NCBI GenBank assembly: GCA_029204225.1
Contig: CM055097.1
Span: forward strand, 33,356,804-33,420,803
Source: Diphasiastrum complanatum
Lineage: Eukaryota > Streptophyta > Lycopodiopsida > Lycopodiales > Lycopodiaceae
Direction of reading: 5' to 3'
Length of the DNA stretch: 64,000 bases
Position numbers and translations under genes: made by a program. The notes under the pieces are model-generated. The model made no database searches, was not told where the DNA came from, and saw only the letters and a list, made by a program, of their open reading frames with translations. The number at the start of each line of letters is the position of its first letter. The first letter of the stretch is position 1. Below, piece by piece: positions 24,901-35,493 of the stretch.

Positions 24901-25157
24901 TCTATGAAGGCTGAGCTTCTGGCTCAGGCGTGTCTATTGTTGATCCACTTTGAGACAATGAATCAGATGAAGATGTTGCTGCTACCCACCAACAAATCCC
25001 AGGAGCAGTTCTTCAGTCGAATCCTCCCAGAAGATCAAGCCGAGTGTGAACACAGCCCACAAGGTATACTCTTGATTCTGCCTGTCTCTTGATACAGGAA
25101 CCGATGACAGTTGAAGAGACACTCAGCCAACCAGACTCTGATCTCTAGAGAGAAGCT
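24901..25157 (+). other. copia deletion junction replacing integrase
   Basis: About 250 bases connect protease to reverse transcriptase. An intact element would have over 1 kb here with the HHCC and DDE integrase motifs. The remaining Pro/Glu/Ser-rich text (ILPEDQAECEHSPQG) looks like the variable spacer between integrase and reverse transcriptase. Confidence 0.6.
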
Positions 25158-26690
25158 ATGGACAGAGAGTATTCCTCTCTGATTAAGAACCAGACATGGT
25201 CATTAGTCGAAGCTCCTATTGGCTGCAATATCATTGATTGCAAATGGATCTTCAAGATCAAATACAATGCCAACGAAGCAATTGACCAAAGGAAGACAAG
25301 ACTGGTAGCACGAGGATTCACCCAGATCTCGAATGTCAACTATAGTGAGACTTTTAGTCCAGTCATCAAACATTCGTCGATCTGAATGCTTCTTTCTTAT
25401 GCTACAGCTGCTGATCTCGAAGTGCATCAACTCGATGTACAAACAACCTATCTGAATGGAGTGATACAAAAAGATATCTACATGATCCAGTCCAAAGGAT
25501 ACGTTCTGGAAGGTATGAAAAATCATGTCTGTAAACTCCACAAAGCACTGTACGGCTTGAAACAGTCTGCCAGAGCTTGGTTTAAGAGGATCAACACATT
25601 CCTTATCAAACAAGGATTCAAACCAAGCACTGCTGATTGCAATGTCTATTCCAAGTCAGTACAACAATCCTTCATTATCATCACCTTGTACGTGGATGAT
25701 ACGTTGCTCTTCAGCAACAATACCAAAATGATCAAGGATTCGAAGCAGATGTTGTTTTCAGTGTTCAACATGACTGATCTGGGCGAAGCTCACTTCTGTC
25801 TGAGAATTCAAATCCACGGAGACAGAGAAAATCGACTGATTTACATCACTCAACAAAGGTATCTTCACAATGTTCTTAATAGATACAATTTGATGAATTG
25901 TAAATTAACTCACTCATCAATGAATCCAGGTCTGCATCTGTCAAAGGAGCAATGTCCCCAGACCAAGCAGGAAGTGGAGCAAATGAGAGAATACCCTTAT
26001 CGATCGATACTGGGATCTCTCATGTATGCAATGGTCTGTACAAGACCTGATATCTCTTTTGCTGTAAGCTCACTCAGCTAATACATGACTAATCCTAGCA
26101 TTATCCATTGAAAGGCTCTCATACGAGTCATGACATATATTCGAACTACCATAGACCAGTGCATCTGCTATGGAGATGTCAACAACGACAATCTTCATCA
26201 GCTTAGTGGTTATTCCGATGCAAGCTGGGGAGGAGATGTTGACAATTGTAAATCCACATCTGGATTTACATTCTTCTTCAACGACGGTCCTATCTCATGG
26301 AACAGTCGTAAGCAAACTTTTGTCGCACTTTCTTCTATAGAAGCATAATACATTGCTGCTTCTCAATCTATCAAGGAAGTGTTTTGGTTGAGAAATTTAC
26401 TGTCAAATGTTAATCTGAATCAGTATAGCCCTACAATTTTATTTTGTGATAACCAGAGTGCTATTGCCTTATCGGCCAACCCTAGATTTCACTCTAGGAG
26501 TAAGCACATTGAAATCAGACATCACTACATCATGGGCAAGGTTCTCAACAAGGAAGTAAGCTTGACGTACTGCAGAACGCAGGACATGGTTGCAGACATA
26601 TTCACGAAAGCACTCAGTGTTAATGCACACAACAAATTTTGTGCATTGCTTAGTCTAAAGATCAAGGCATTCATGGATCCAGATTAAAAG
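25158..26690 (+). pseudogene. copia reverse transcriptase and RNase H, broken
   Basis: Reverse transcriptase starts at MDREYSSLIKNQTWSLVE and shows CKWIFKIKYN, VARGFTQ and a stop at 25383 (TGA for Arg). It continues with LDVQTTYLNG, KALYGLKQSARAW and the catalytic YVDD box (about 25690), then a SLMYAMVCTRPDISF motif. Stops near 26079 and 26109 precede RNase H. RNase H carries GYSDASWGGD, SSIEA followed by TAA in place of Glu, CDNQSAIALS and the C-terminal RSKHIEIRHHY and DIFTKAL. Five or more stops make it nonfunctional, but the domain order is clear. Confidence 0.95.
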
Positions 26691-26696
26691 GGAGGG
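26685..26696 (+). other. polypurine tract of copia element
   Basis: AAAAGGGAGGG directly precedes the 3' LTR start TTGGATTTATTTTC, just after the RNase H stop. Confidence 0.85.
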
Positions 26697-26857
26697 TTGG
26701 ATTTATTTTCTCTAGTCACCTAAATCCCATTTTTAATCTGCCTCCATTCATGTTGCATATTTACTTGCGTTGTCGTGCAGTCTGCATACTCAAATGTAAA
26801 TTCTCACAGACGATGAAGAGACGAAAAGCAAAGGCTGACGTCACATCCTCTTCACGC
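26697..26857 (+). repeat. copia 3' LTR, truncated
   Basis: Matches the 5' LTR from CTAGTCACC (26713) to the TCACA-TCTCTTCAC region, then diverges completely near 26857. About 85% of the expected LTR is missing. Confidence 0.8.
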
Positions 26858-28130
26858 AATTTTGAGAATGTCAACCACTTGCAGCAACAAGACATTCTGA
26901 TCACATTGCAGCAAATTGCGAAAAGCAGTTTTTTGATAAAGACTGGCAACAATAAGCACTTGGTTTTACACAAACGAGCGAGGATCTACGCTTTTCCAAG
27001 TGACGATCGAAGATGCCAATGCAAAGCAGAGCGACATCATTCAATATGAGTTGCAGTGGGTCCTGCAACACATTAGGGGTGGGATGATATTGGCTGATTC
27101 TGATGAATTCCCAAGATACTCGAACAGAGCAACTTAAGAGTACCTCTCACTTTAGACCGAGGAGGTCTCTGAGAAGACGAGATGAACGAAGACTAAGAGC
27201 CGAGTATGAGAGCCGAATAATACTAGTAGTAATGACAAGCAAGAACTGTGTAAGCCTCGTGGTGAATCCCGAAAGATGGAATGACCATGTAGGAACTAGT
27301 ATTTTTAGGCAAATGTAATATGTAGACCCCTCTTAAAGAAAGTAGAGTGAGCCACCTTTTGATGGTGACCTCTAGTGGAGAGCATTATTCCACTTGTAAT
27401 TTGTGAAATGTGGAAATTCCACCTAAGGAGCTCTCTTGCTTATTTAAGAGACTCCCTCTTTGTGAAGAAGAGCTCTTTGTGAAATGTATCTACTCCATGC
27501 TGAAATGAGAAGAGCCTTCACGAGTTTGGTGCATCCATTGAGCTCCTTGATCATGCTTGTTTCTTGAGTGATGCATTTATGATCTTGCCCTTCCCTCCTT
27601 TGTGTGTGGTTGTGGATTGTAGAGTGGATTGGATTTGCTGCTTTCCTAGAGTGGATTAGTTTTCTTTTCTTGTTTGTGGATTAATGTAGGAGCCAATATT
27701 CAGGTAAACTAAATAGGCTAGAAATGTGGTGCAAATCTTGCGTATCCTCCAACATTCTAGTTCTTGATGTTCTTGGGATGTCCAAAAATCAAAAGCGTGG
27801 TTGGTTTTTTGATTCTTGGACTTCTAAAATGCTGTAGATTAATTCTTGTTTCAGTTTTGTGGATTAATGCACGTGTAGCTCAGTTTTAACAAAGTGTAGG
27901 ATTTGATTCAGTTCGTTTTTAGAGTAGGTAGTTGTAGAATCTATTGAATATTCATTTGGGCTGCATGCTGATCTGTCTATTGAATGTTCATGGCTTGCAT
28001 CTCTGTTTGAATGTGAGTGCTTTCAAGAGAGAACGACCCTGAGTTGTCCTCTGACAGACATGGCAAAACTACTACAACGTCAATCCACCCATTCTGCCTG
28101 GTTTGGGCATTATAATATCAAGAACACATC
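26858..28130. other. unclassified repeat-like DNA, possible LTR remnant
   Basis: Decayed frames (ADSDEFPRYSNRA near 27090) lead into a stretch starting TGTAGACCCCTC (27321). This has a TTATTTAAG box near 27442 and several GAGCTCTT/GAGCTCC words. It resembles the end of a gypsy polyprotein followed by an LTR, but no domain or matching terminus confirms it. Confidence 0.3.
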
Positions 28131-29172
28131 TAATGAATGCCATGAAGCCTGGTAACAGGCAGAAACAGTTCTGAAGAAGTAAAAAGAAGAAACCAACAGA
28201 TCCTCTGGAGCAGGGGATCTGTAAACATCAGGTGAGCAAGAGTGACATTAACTCCAACACGTGGTTGCCTAAACAAAAAAGGAGAAGACTTCAAGCCAAT
28301 AAGTGTATGAAACAAGAATGCCATATGAAAGCAGTGTGGGTATTGGCATATGTTACAGTATGCCAAAGAAACTTCAAGGCATTAGTAAAACAATAGAACA
28401 CATAGAATTCTAGCTAGAAAGTCTAAGATTGACTTTTTGTCGCTCAAAAGTCCACGGATACCATTGTATTCGATCTACGTGACAGAGAAGATAATGAGGA
28501 CAAGGATATACATTAGATTGACAAAAGTATTATAAATGGACAATCCTAGGAGCAAGTCACGCGGAAGACTACTTATGCAATGTAGGATAGCCAAGAAAGA
28601 AATTAGCTGTCTACTTCATATATTGGAAAATTGCATTTAAATTGTGTGCACTTCATGTCAGTGAAAACTCCCCAATGGCAAGATTGTCATTGTTGGACCG
28701 AACCGATTACAACAAACAATAGTTTTCTAGGCATAGTGTGCAAACGTTATTGTGGTGCTATACTCAAGTGCACAAATGGAGTTTCTGAATCTCACACCCT
28801 CTTTGGTGTACCAAATATTTGAAAAGCAAACCACGTTTGGGTATCTCTCTCTCATTTGGGTTTGAAAAGTTGGTGTCTCTCTCTCTCTCCTTTTCTTAAT
28901 TCACATTATTGCCATTTGTTTTGTAAAACTTAAAAAAACCCTAAAAAATTAAAAAACACAGTGCCTCTCTCTCTCCTATGCACCCCTCTCCTTCTCTTTC
29001 TTGCCATTTTATACCTTTCTCTTTCTAAAAACTTCTCTTTCTATGAAGTTCTAAAGTCACATGTTCTCTAGAAATTTCTCAACTCAATTGTCATTTTAAA
29101 GCATTTGAAATGCACTTCAAATAAACGTGACCCAATCAAAATGCAATAAACTCGTTTTCTCCATCATGCTGA

Positions 29173-29175
<3 letters not shown>
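28131..29175. other. no recognisable gene
   Basis: Mixed AT-rich sequence that becomes CT-rich after 28840. Nothing has family resemblance. Confidence 0.5.

Positions 29176-29226
<51 letters not shown>
29176..29226. repeat. (CT)n microsatellite
   Basis: About 25 CT units. Confidence 0.95.
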
Positions 29227-29231
<5 letters not shown>

Positions 29232-29319
29232 GCGAGCACCCTGCTCCTCTGCCTGTTGAGCGCTTTGTTGAGCTTTTCCCACCACCTTATCTATCTCATT
29301 ACCACTTAGAAGAAGACCT

Positions 29320-29560
29320 TCACCCAGAAGACCCGTTTCTACTTATAGGCCTGCTAGGTCAGGAGCGGAAAAGGAAGCAGCCCCGGCAGAATGAGAATGA
29401 TAAAAGAAAGAAAACTGAAAAGTCTAAGCAGGAAGAACAAGTTACAGAAACTGCAAAAGAGGTGGCAAATCCAGTCGAGGGCATAATTTTTGGCTGCAGC
29501 AACAAGACCACGAAGATCTGCAAAAAGTTGCAGCTGTTCATGAAAATGAGGCGCGTAAGA
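29320..29560 (+). pseudogene. gene fragment, possibly DCD-domain protein
   Basis: One plus-strand frame is rich in Lys/Arg/Glu (ERKRKQPRQNENDKRKK, then EEQVTETAKEVANP) and leads into GIIFGCSNKTTKICKKLQLF. The spacing G-x-IF-x-C-x2-KT-x3-C-x3-LF recalls the start of the plant Development and Cell Death (DCD) domain, where LFGLP usually follows. Here MKMRR follows instead and the frame soon stops. It could be an exon fragment with a broken boundary. Family assignment is tentative. It lies about 1.5 kb from two other apparent host-gene fragments. Confidence 0.3.
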
Positions 29561-29850
29561 GGTTCTCTCTCTCTCTGGATCGTGAGTAAAGTCTGCTCTC
29601 TTGTGTAACTTGCCTTTTGACACTTTGTGAGAAATAGAATCTGTTCCACAGCTCCTATTTTGGAATTTCTGCTGAAATCAAGTATTTGCCTCTCAAATTG
29701 AGCTTATGCTTACTTGCAGACACAGATCATCCACTTTTTTAGACGGAAATTGTTCACAAACTGTAGGTTTGGGGTTGTGTTGAATGAAATAGCACTCACA
29801 AAATCAAATTGCACTTGAAGCTTAAGTTTGATCCGAAGCAGGGTTAACAG

Positions 29851-30287
29851 CCATGTATGGCAGACAGAATTCTGATCCACGACCCAGTCTCCCTCCCGCT
29901 ATCTATGGCGAAGCCCTTCCCCCTCCCCAGACCATGGTACCCGATCCATATGATCCTTACTGTATCTTGCCGGCTCCTGTGGCTTGATGAGCCTTTTGCA
30001 TACAGCAGACATCCATCGTCTGGAACCAGGCATCCACACTCAACTGTGCCACCAGGGTTAGACTAACCAGGGTATGGCGTTCCGTACCTGCCTCCGCAGT
30101 ACGAGTGTCATTCACCACATCATCACTGCCACCGTGAGAGCTTTAATGCGCAAAATGAGTACCCTCCTGCTCCTGCTTATGGGCCATGCACATGAACGCC
30201 ATCATTCTCATGACAGAAGCCATGACAGCCCGGACCACAGCCATCATCATCCTTCTCATTTTCGTCCAACATCTCCACATAGTGCTC

Positions 30288-30290
<3 letters not shown>
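29851..30290 (+). pseudogene. Pro/Tyr/His-rich coding-like fragment
   Basis: An ATG at 29852 opens MYGRQNSDPRPSLPPAIYGE and then a Pro-rich PDPYDPYCILPAPV stretch before a stop. A second piece reads GYGVPYLPPQYECHSPHHHC in another frame. The low-complexity composition resembles the tail of plant proteins such as DCD-domain or RNA-binding proteins. The stops show that it is not functional. It may belong to the same source gene as the fragment at 29320, but I cannot prove it. Confidence 0.25.
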
Positions 30291-30291
<1 letters not shown>

Positions 30292-30329
<38 letters not shown>

Positions 30330-30381
30330 GACAGCTTGTGTGTGTGTGTCTCTCTCTCTCGTTCACACACACACACACACA

Positions 30382-30416
<35 letters not shown>

Positions 30417-30470
30417 GCACACGCTCACTCTCTCTCTCACACTCCCTCTCTCTCTCTCTCTCTCAACAAC
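30292..30470. repeat. compound (AC)n/(GT)n/(TC)n microsatellite
   Basis: Alternating CA, TG and TC tracts. CA (30292-30327) is followed by TG and then CA, allowing short hairpins. Confidence 0.95.
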
Positions 30471-30836
30471 CTACATTCACCTACACAACATTGGCTTGCT
30501 AGGTTGATAGCCGGCGTGATCACTGACGCCAAACAGGCTGCCGCAGATTCCATAGTCCTGTTTCCCATCACTCATCAGACGCGGACTTTAGATTTAGACT
30601 ACAGTATACAGATTCCAGAATCATCCTCGGCTCTCGGCCCTCAATGTCCACGAATTTCCAGAATCCAATGCCATCGAGTCTTGACCCAGCCTTCCAGGGC
30701 TGCTCAAAATTTTGAGAGCTTTTAAGAATTTTTTTTTTCCGATTCATTTTGCATCCTCAATGATTTGAACTTTGGTTTTATATAAAGTGGTAGGCAGAGA
30801 TTCAATTGCAGATTTAGATGCAGGCGGTGTACCGTA
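30471..30836 (+). other. coding-like but unassigned sequence
   Basis: A plus-strand frame gives SMSTNFQNPMPSSLDPAFQG near 30645-30705 and an overlapping frame is open for about 80 codons. It has the composition of coding DNA but no recognised family. The right half is AT-rich. Confidence 0.25.
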
Positions 30837-31206
30837 TCAATTTTGATCATTTTCCGCCAAGTGCTGGATGAGCTGCTGTAATCCTGTGCCGTTGTCAAAT
30901 GCAATCTCCACATTGCCACCACCAAGAATGTTTTGTAGCGTGCCCTGCATTGCTTGGATTGAATAGCCCAGCTTCAGGATTTTGGAATCCTCCTCCCCGG
31001 CCAACCTCAACATCTCCATGAAACTGCTGAGGCTGAGCTGCTGCAAAGCAGACATAGCTTCTAGGAACTGAAAATGGCTGGATGACCAACCCCTGGAGGA
31101 GTTCTAGGGTTGGTGCCTAATCTTGCAAAGTGATGCACCTCCAGTTGAGCTCCACCTCCTTCTGCACCTGCTGTTCCACCATCTCCACCTGCTGCAGGAT
31201 CTTTCA
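30837..31206 (-). pseudogene. gene fragment resembling the pre-RING region of a RING-H2 E3 ligase
   Basis: The minus-strand frame from 31055 contains QNILGGGNVEIAFDNGTG followed by LQQLIQHLAENDQN and a stop. In plant RING-H2 E3 ligases of the RING1/RDUF type, a VEI-F-NG segment and an EQLIQQLAENDPNRYG segment precede the RING finger, so this looks like that region with a short internal deletion. Gly/Ala-rich sequence (31100-31200) lies upstream and is fused in frame to the RH47-derived fragment at 31207. No RING finger follows. Confidence 0.42.
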
Positions 31207-31777
31207 ACCCTTCTTCCTGAAGCCTCTGATATAAGGGACTCGAAAGGTTAAGAGAGGATAATGCTTGCTTCTCAAGCAGGGATACATTGCTATTCATTAC
31301 AGAGAACCGCCACAGTTGTGTGTTTATTACCCTAGACTAGGGCGGTACGAGTAATTTGCGTGGTAAAATTTGCATCTTCTTCGGAAGGCGTGGAAGCACC
31401 ATATGGGACAGGCCATGACATTAGCGACCTCTTTGGCAATCAATAGACAAATAGTCAAAACTCAGAACGAAACAAAAATAGATTGCGAATAAGCCTTCAA
31501 AAACATGCTTTGCAAGTGCATAGTTTAACCTTACAACATGAGCTTGAATAACTGTAAATGGCTAGACTCGCCAGACCTGTATAGGGAAGCGAAGGGCCAT
31601 TTTTTAGAGCTTCAAGCTTCCTCAAGTCAGCACTTCGTTAATAATGTTACTATCCAGCACTGCAAAACAAGAGCCGAATCATAATGAGCGATGCCACCAA
31701 CTGATACCAAACTTACATGCCTATTATTTTCATATGTGATGTGCTTCTTTTCTTGCACTTTATGGAAAGAGGAAGCA
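31207..31777 (-). pseudogene. inverted partial copy of the RH47 5' region
   Basis: This is the reverse-complement copy of 35494-36065: upstream sequence, 5' leader and the first ~75 codons of the helicase. The frame at 31297 reads MNSNVSLLEKQALSSLNL and continues to EEGLKD, differing from the intact gene at only a few residues. Upstream of that Met the copy has small indels (CC for CCC near the first ATG) and a stop. After EEGLKD it switches to unrelated Gly/Ala-rich sequence. The far edge, 31777, coincides with the start of the tandem array at 31778. No helicase motif is included, so it cannot encode an enzyme. Confidence 0.92.
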
Positions 31778-33020
31778 TCTCGACGTGCAGCATAGTATGG
31801 AACAGATGGCAGGCAAAACGGACTCCGTTCAACGACACTAAACCACTTCTCGGGAATGCCAAAAAGTAATACATTGATGTGCCCTAATGGCGTTCCTTTT
31901 GACACGAAGGGTGTTTTCAAGAAAACGACGTCGGAATCGAGCTGCAACTGGTCCAGTGGATTCGTGTCGAGCACACGAACTTGTAGCTACATTTCGTCCG
32001 AAGTTCCGAGGGCATTCGACCTGATCCGACCAATTTCTGGTCCGACAGGCCTAACTTCCCTGTACTACTTTCAGGGTTCCTGGCTCGGACGCATGTTTTT
32101 GAGTGAGTACTGAACCGTTTGGAACCTGGTTTGGTGCTGCGGGTTCGTCTCGACGTGCAACACAATATGGAACAGACGGCAGGCAAAACGGACTTCGCGG
32201 CGACACTGGACCACTTCTCGTGAATGCCAAAAAGTAGTCCATTCATTGTGCCGACACGAAGGGTGTTTTCAAGCAAATGACATTAGAATCGAGTGGTCCA
32301 GTGGATTCATGTCTACCACACGAACTTGTAGCCACCTTCCGTTCGAAGTTTTGGGGGCATTTGACCGGATCCGACTAGTTTATGGTTCGACAGGCCTAAC
32401 TTCCCTGTACTACTTTCAGGGTTTTTGGCTCGGGCGCACGTTTCTCAGTGAGTACTGAACCGTTTGGAACCTGGTTTGGTTCTTCGGGTTCGTCTCGACG
32501 TGCAGCACAATATGCCCTAATGGCGTTCCTTCCGACACGAAGGACGCTTTTCAAGCAAACGACGTTGGAATCAAGCTGCAACTGGTCCAATGGATTCGTG
32601 TCGAGCACAAAAACTTGTGGCCACCTTCCGTCCGAAATTCTGGGGCATTCAACCGGATCCGACCAGTTTCTGGTCCGATAGGCCTAACTTCCCTGTACTA
32701 ATTATAGGGTTTTTGTCTCAGACGCACGTTTCTTTTTGAGCACTAAACCGTTTGGAATTTGGTTTGGTGCTGCGGGTTCGTCTCGATGTGTAGCACAGTA
32801 TGGAACAAACTACAAGCAAAACGGACTCCGTTCGGCGATACTGGACCACTTTTGGTTCGCCTCGAGGTGCAACAGAGTACGGAACAGATGGCAGGCAATT
32901 GGACTCTGTTCGGCAACACTGGACCACTTCTCATGAATGCTGAAAAGTAGTCCATTTACTGTGCCCTAATGGCGTTCCTTCCTTTTCTGTGCCAAAAAGT
33001 AGTCCATTTACTGTGCCTAA
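31778..33020 (+). repeat. tandem array, about 370-bp unit with internally deleted copies
   Basis: Units start at TCTCGACGTGCAGCA (31778), TCTCGACGTGCAACA (32148), TCTCGACGTGCAGCA (32493), TCTCGATGTGTAGCA (32781) and CCTCGAGGTGCAACA (32860). Successive lengths are about 370, 345, 288, 80 and 160 bases. Shared blocks include GGCCTAACTTCCCTGTACTA and ACTGAACCGTTTGGAACCTGG. Shortening arises by loss of different internal blocks, not decay from one end. No protein family is evident. Confidence 0.9.
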
Positions 33021-33664
33021 TCACTACGTAGGGACTCATTTGCACTTCCTTCAGTACGTACTGACAAAGCCCTAGCTTGGCTGGTCTCCTACCAGCCAAT
33101 TTTTGTTTAGAGAGTGAAAGGTTCAAATGCGTCAATATTTGATCGAAGGCAAACTATGGAAGGCGTTCCGTTTTCAGCTCATTCCATAAAGCCCCATAGA
33201 TTAGTTCTTCCATAAGCTCATTCCATAACGCCAAATTCCATAAGGCCTCAATGAGTTGTCAGCTCATTCCATAAGGCCTCAATGGATTCAGATTTGTGTT
33301 CGTCCAAGTTGTTATCAATATTGTAATATTTCAATTGCTGAAATGACACTAAGTCCCGATTCACAATTACCCATAACAAAATGAAGCCGATTGTCTTTTT
33401 GCATTTCTTACTTAACTGTCTGAAACAAAATGTAGCCCAATATTAATGTAAAAGCTGATTGCAATAGGAGGAAAAATAATTACAAAAATTAAATGATGAC
33501 ATCCCCTCCCCTCCCCATCCTTTTATTAGAATTTTTTAAAATTGATAATTAAAGGTCCCCCCTCCTTCCCGCTCTTTCTACCTCCCCATCTTTCTTCTTC
33601 CTTTTTTACTTCCCGGTAGAAGGTTGTCATATTTTGAAAATTCCAATCTTAGAGAGCATTAAGC

Positions 33665-33666
<2 letters not shown>
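33021..33666. other. no gene; short CTCATTCCATAAGGCC repeats
   Basis: Four diverged copies of AGCTCATTCCATAA-GCC lie between about 33175 and 33285. The remainder is AT- or C-rich without coding resemblance. Confidence 0.6.

Positions 33667-33718
<52 letters not shown>
33667..33718. repeat. (GA)n microsatellite
   Basis: About 25 GA units. Confidence 0.95.
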
Positions 33719-33720
<2 letters not shown>

Positions 33721-33891
33721 CTGGTAGTAACTAAAGTAATGAAAAAGCAGCATGGTCTACAAGAACTTAACACCATTATTCACGTTTGAATCCATCGCTT
33801 GGAAGAATTTGGGACACGATGATTTCGACATCTTGGGCATTTTTCTAGTACATCAATGGATTCTATCATATCGATTTCACTTAAATCCAAT

Positions 33892-34090
33892 AGTGTGGAT
33901 GGGCATGAGGGGGCTCTACCGTGCCTGAACCTTCAATGCATGGGCCATCGACGAAGGCACACCGGTGCCTGGAAGGCAGGCGCCCGATAACCCTGCAGCT
34001 ACCATAAGAGCCTGTGGATCTTTCTGGGCGTTCATCAGATGCAATAGGGAATGCATCTCTCTGCAGCTCATCTAACAACTGCAAGGTCAA
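33892..34090 (-). other. coding-like fragment, unassigned
   Basis: Behind a CCTTGCAG acceptor-like site, the minus strand reads LLDELQRDAFPIASDERP in one frame. From 34037 another frame reads MNAQKDPQALMVAAGLSGAC and PGTGVPSSMAHALKVQAR, then stops. Both look more like protein than chance DNA, but I cannot name the family. It may be another captured exon fragment. Confidence 0.25.
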
Positions 34091-34438
34091 ATTTCAAATT
34101 AGAAGCTGTGAATTACAACTGTGAAAAAATTAACTGGGTAGTTCGCATGCATTCAAATTTCAACAGCACCAGACCTCTCAACAGCACCAGACCACACAAT
34201 AAAAACCTTTGAACTTCTAGAAATCGATTAACCCAAATCTTAGCTGATTCAACCACACAATCCTTTCCGTTCTGCTCAATCTACTTTTAATTTGAGAACT
34301 ACATTGGATTTATGAATTAACCAGAAAACGCACCTTAGTCGATGGGAATTCACAATCTGATGCAGGCAGAAGAAAGCGGCTAATGCCGCTACCAGACAGC
34401 CCGTCCCGAACCCTCGCTTTGACACCAACCGATTGCAC

Positions 34439-34523
34439 CCCCCCCCCCCCCCCCCCCCCTCTCTCTCTCTCTGTGCCGCACGCCCCCGCACGCACACACA
34501 CCATCGGCGGGCACACTTCGCTA

Positions 34524-34563
<40 letters not shown>
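34439..34563. repeat. poly-C, (TC)n and (TA)n low-complexity cluster
   Basis: A run of about 22 C, then TC units, then after a GC-rich 50-base gap about 17 TA units. Confidence 0.95.
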
Positions 34564-34568
<5 letters not shown>

Positions 34569-35493
34569 GTATATCTATCCTCACACAATTCAAATGTCAC
34601 ACACTCCATCATAAAGAAATTTGAAAGAAAAATCTATGCATAGTTTAGGTTTTCATGCAAGACCCAAAAGTAACCTTTGATGTCCCAAAAACACAGAATT
34701 AAAATTTTACTGGACCAACCTGAACAGATGGTAGTCAAAAGAAAGAGGCCTTAAAAGTGAGCACAAGTGAAGGCCCTTGTGAGGTTGCGCCCTTGATGAG
34801 TTGAAATCAGAGGGCGGTCCTTGTGCCCCCACACAAAAGGATAGGGGCAGCGAGAAACGTAAATTGATAATGGACTGTATTCGAGAGTCTGGTGCGATAT
34901 TTCACAAAGGAAGCTTTGATTATGTCTTCATGATTAGATCAGGGACGATGGTATTCGACACTTCTGCCTGGAACATCACAGACTGCATAGTGAGGAAAGG
35001 TACCCAGTTGGATGGAGCTCTTGAGATTGATCATGGAAGTAACAGGGATCAGGCAGCTAGCTAGGTTTTCTCCTCACTTGGTTGTTCCAGATGTTAAGCT
35101 TTCAAATGATTCTGAAACAGCTCAGACTATGTTGTACTGATGGAAACCCTATTTAAAAGTTGGCCCAAATTCTGAGAAGTATTATGCCCCCTTTTCATTC
35201 TTGGTTGGATCGTTATCGCTTTCAAGTGTTTGAGTATTCAATAAGCATCTAGCATCTAGAATCAAGCAACCTAATCTGCAAGGAATTTATTGAGTTTTTC
35301 CTGGTGAAATCAAGGACATAACCACTTTTTCTGCATGAAATGGTGTTAAGAGGTGATTCTCATTACTTTTTTCTCGTAATGCCTCATTTAGAGTTTTCTT
35401 TAGTAGGATTCAATTTATCTTTCCATCTTGTCTCTTCTAGAATTTAGAATGAATGATTTCAGCAGATAATTACTTGATTTGAGGTGCTTCCTC
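34564..35493. other. 5' flank of RH47 gene; no recognised gene
   Basis: An 87-codon plus-strand frame at 34801-35064 (GGPCAPTQKDRGSEKRK, SFDYVFMIRSGTMVFD) has no family resemblance and no expression-related context. The rest is AT-rich and probably contains the helicase promoter. Confidence 0.4.

Larger units (their letters stand above)
22637..26857 (+). mobile_element. Ty1/copia retrotransposon, integrase deleted, LTRs damaged
   Basis: The 5' LTR (22637-23671) and 3' LTR (from 26697) share CTAGTCACCTAAAT, TTTTTAATCTGCCTCC and GATGAAGAGACGAAAAGC. The shared sequence ends near 26857, so the 3' LTR is truncated, and the 5' LTR lacks about the first 15 bases. The internal order is primer site, gag, zinc knuckle, protease, reverse transcriptase, RNase H and polypurine tract, as in Ty1/copia. 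Integrase should lie between protease and reverse transcriptase but is missing. Several stops look like C-to-T or G-to-A changes (TGA after KHSSI, TAA before YMTNPS), as expected from deamination of methylated cytosines. It inserted into or beside gypsy debris. Confidence 0.93.
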
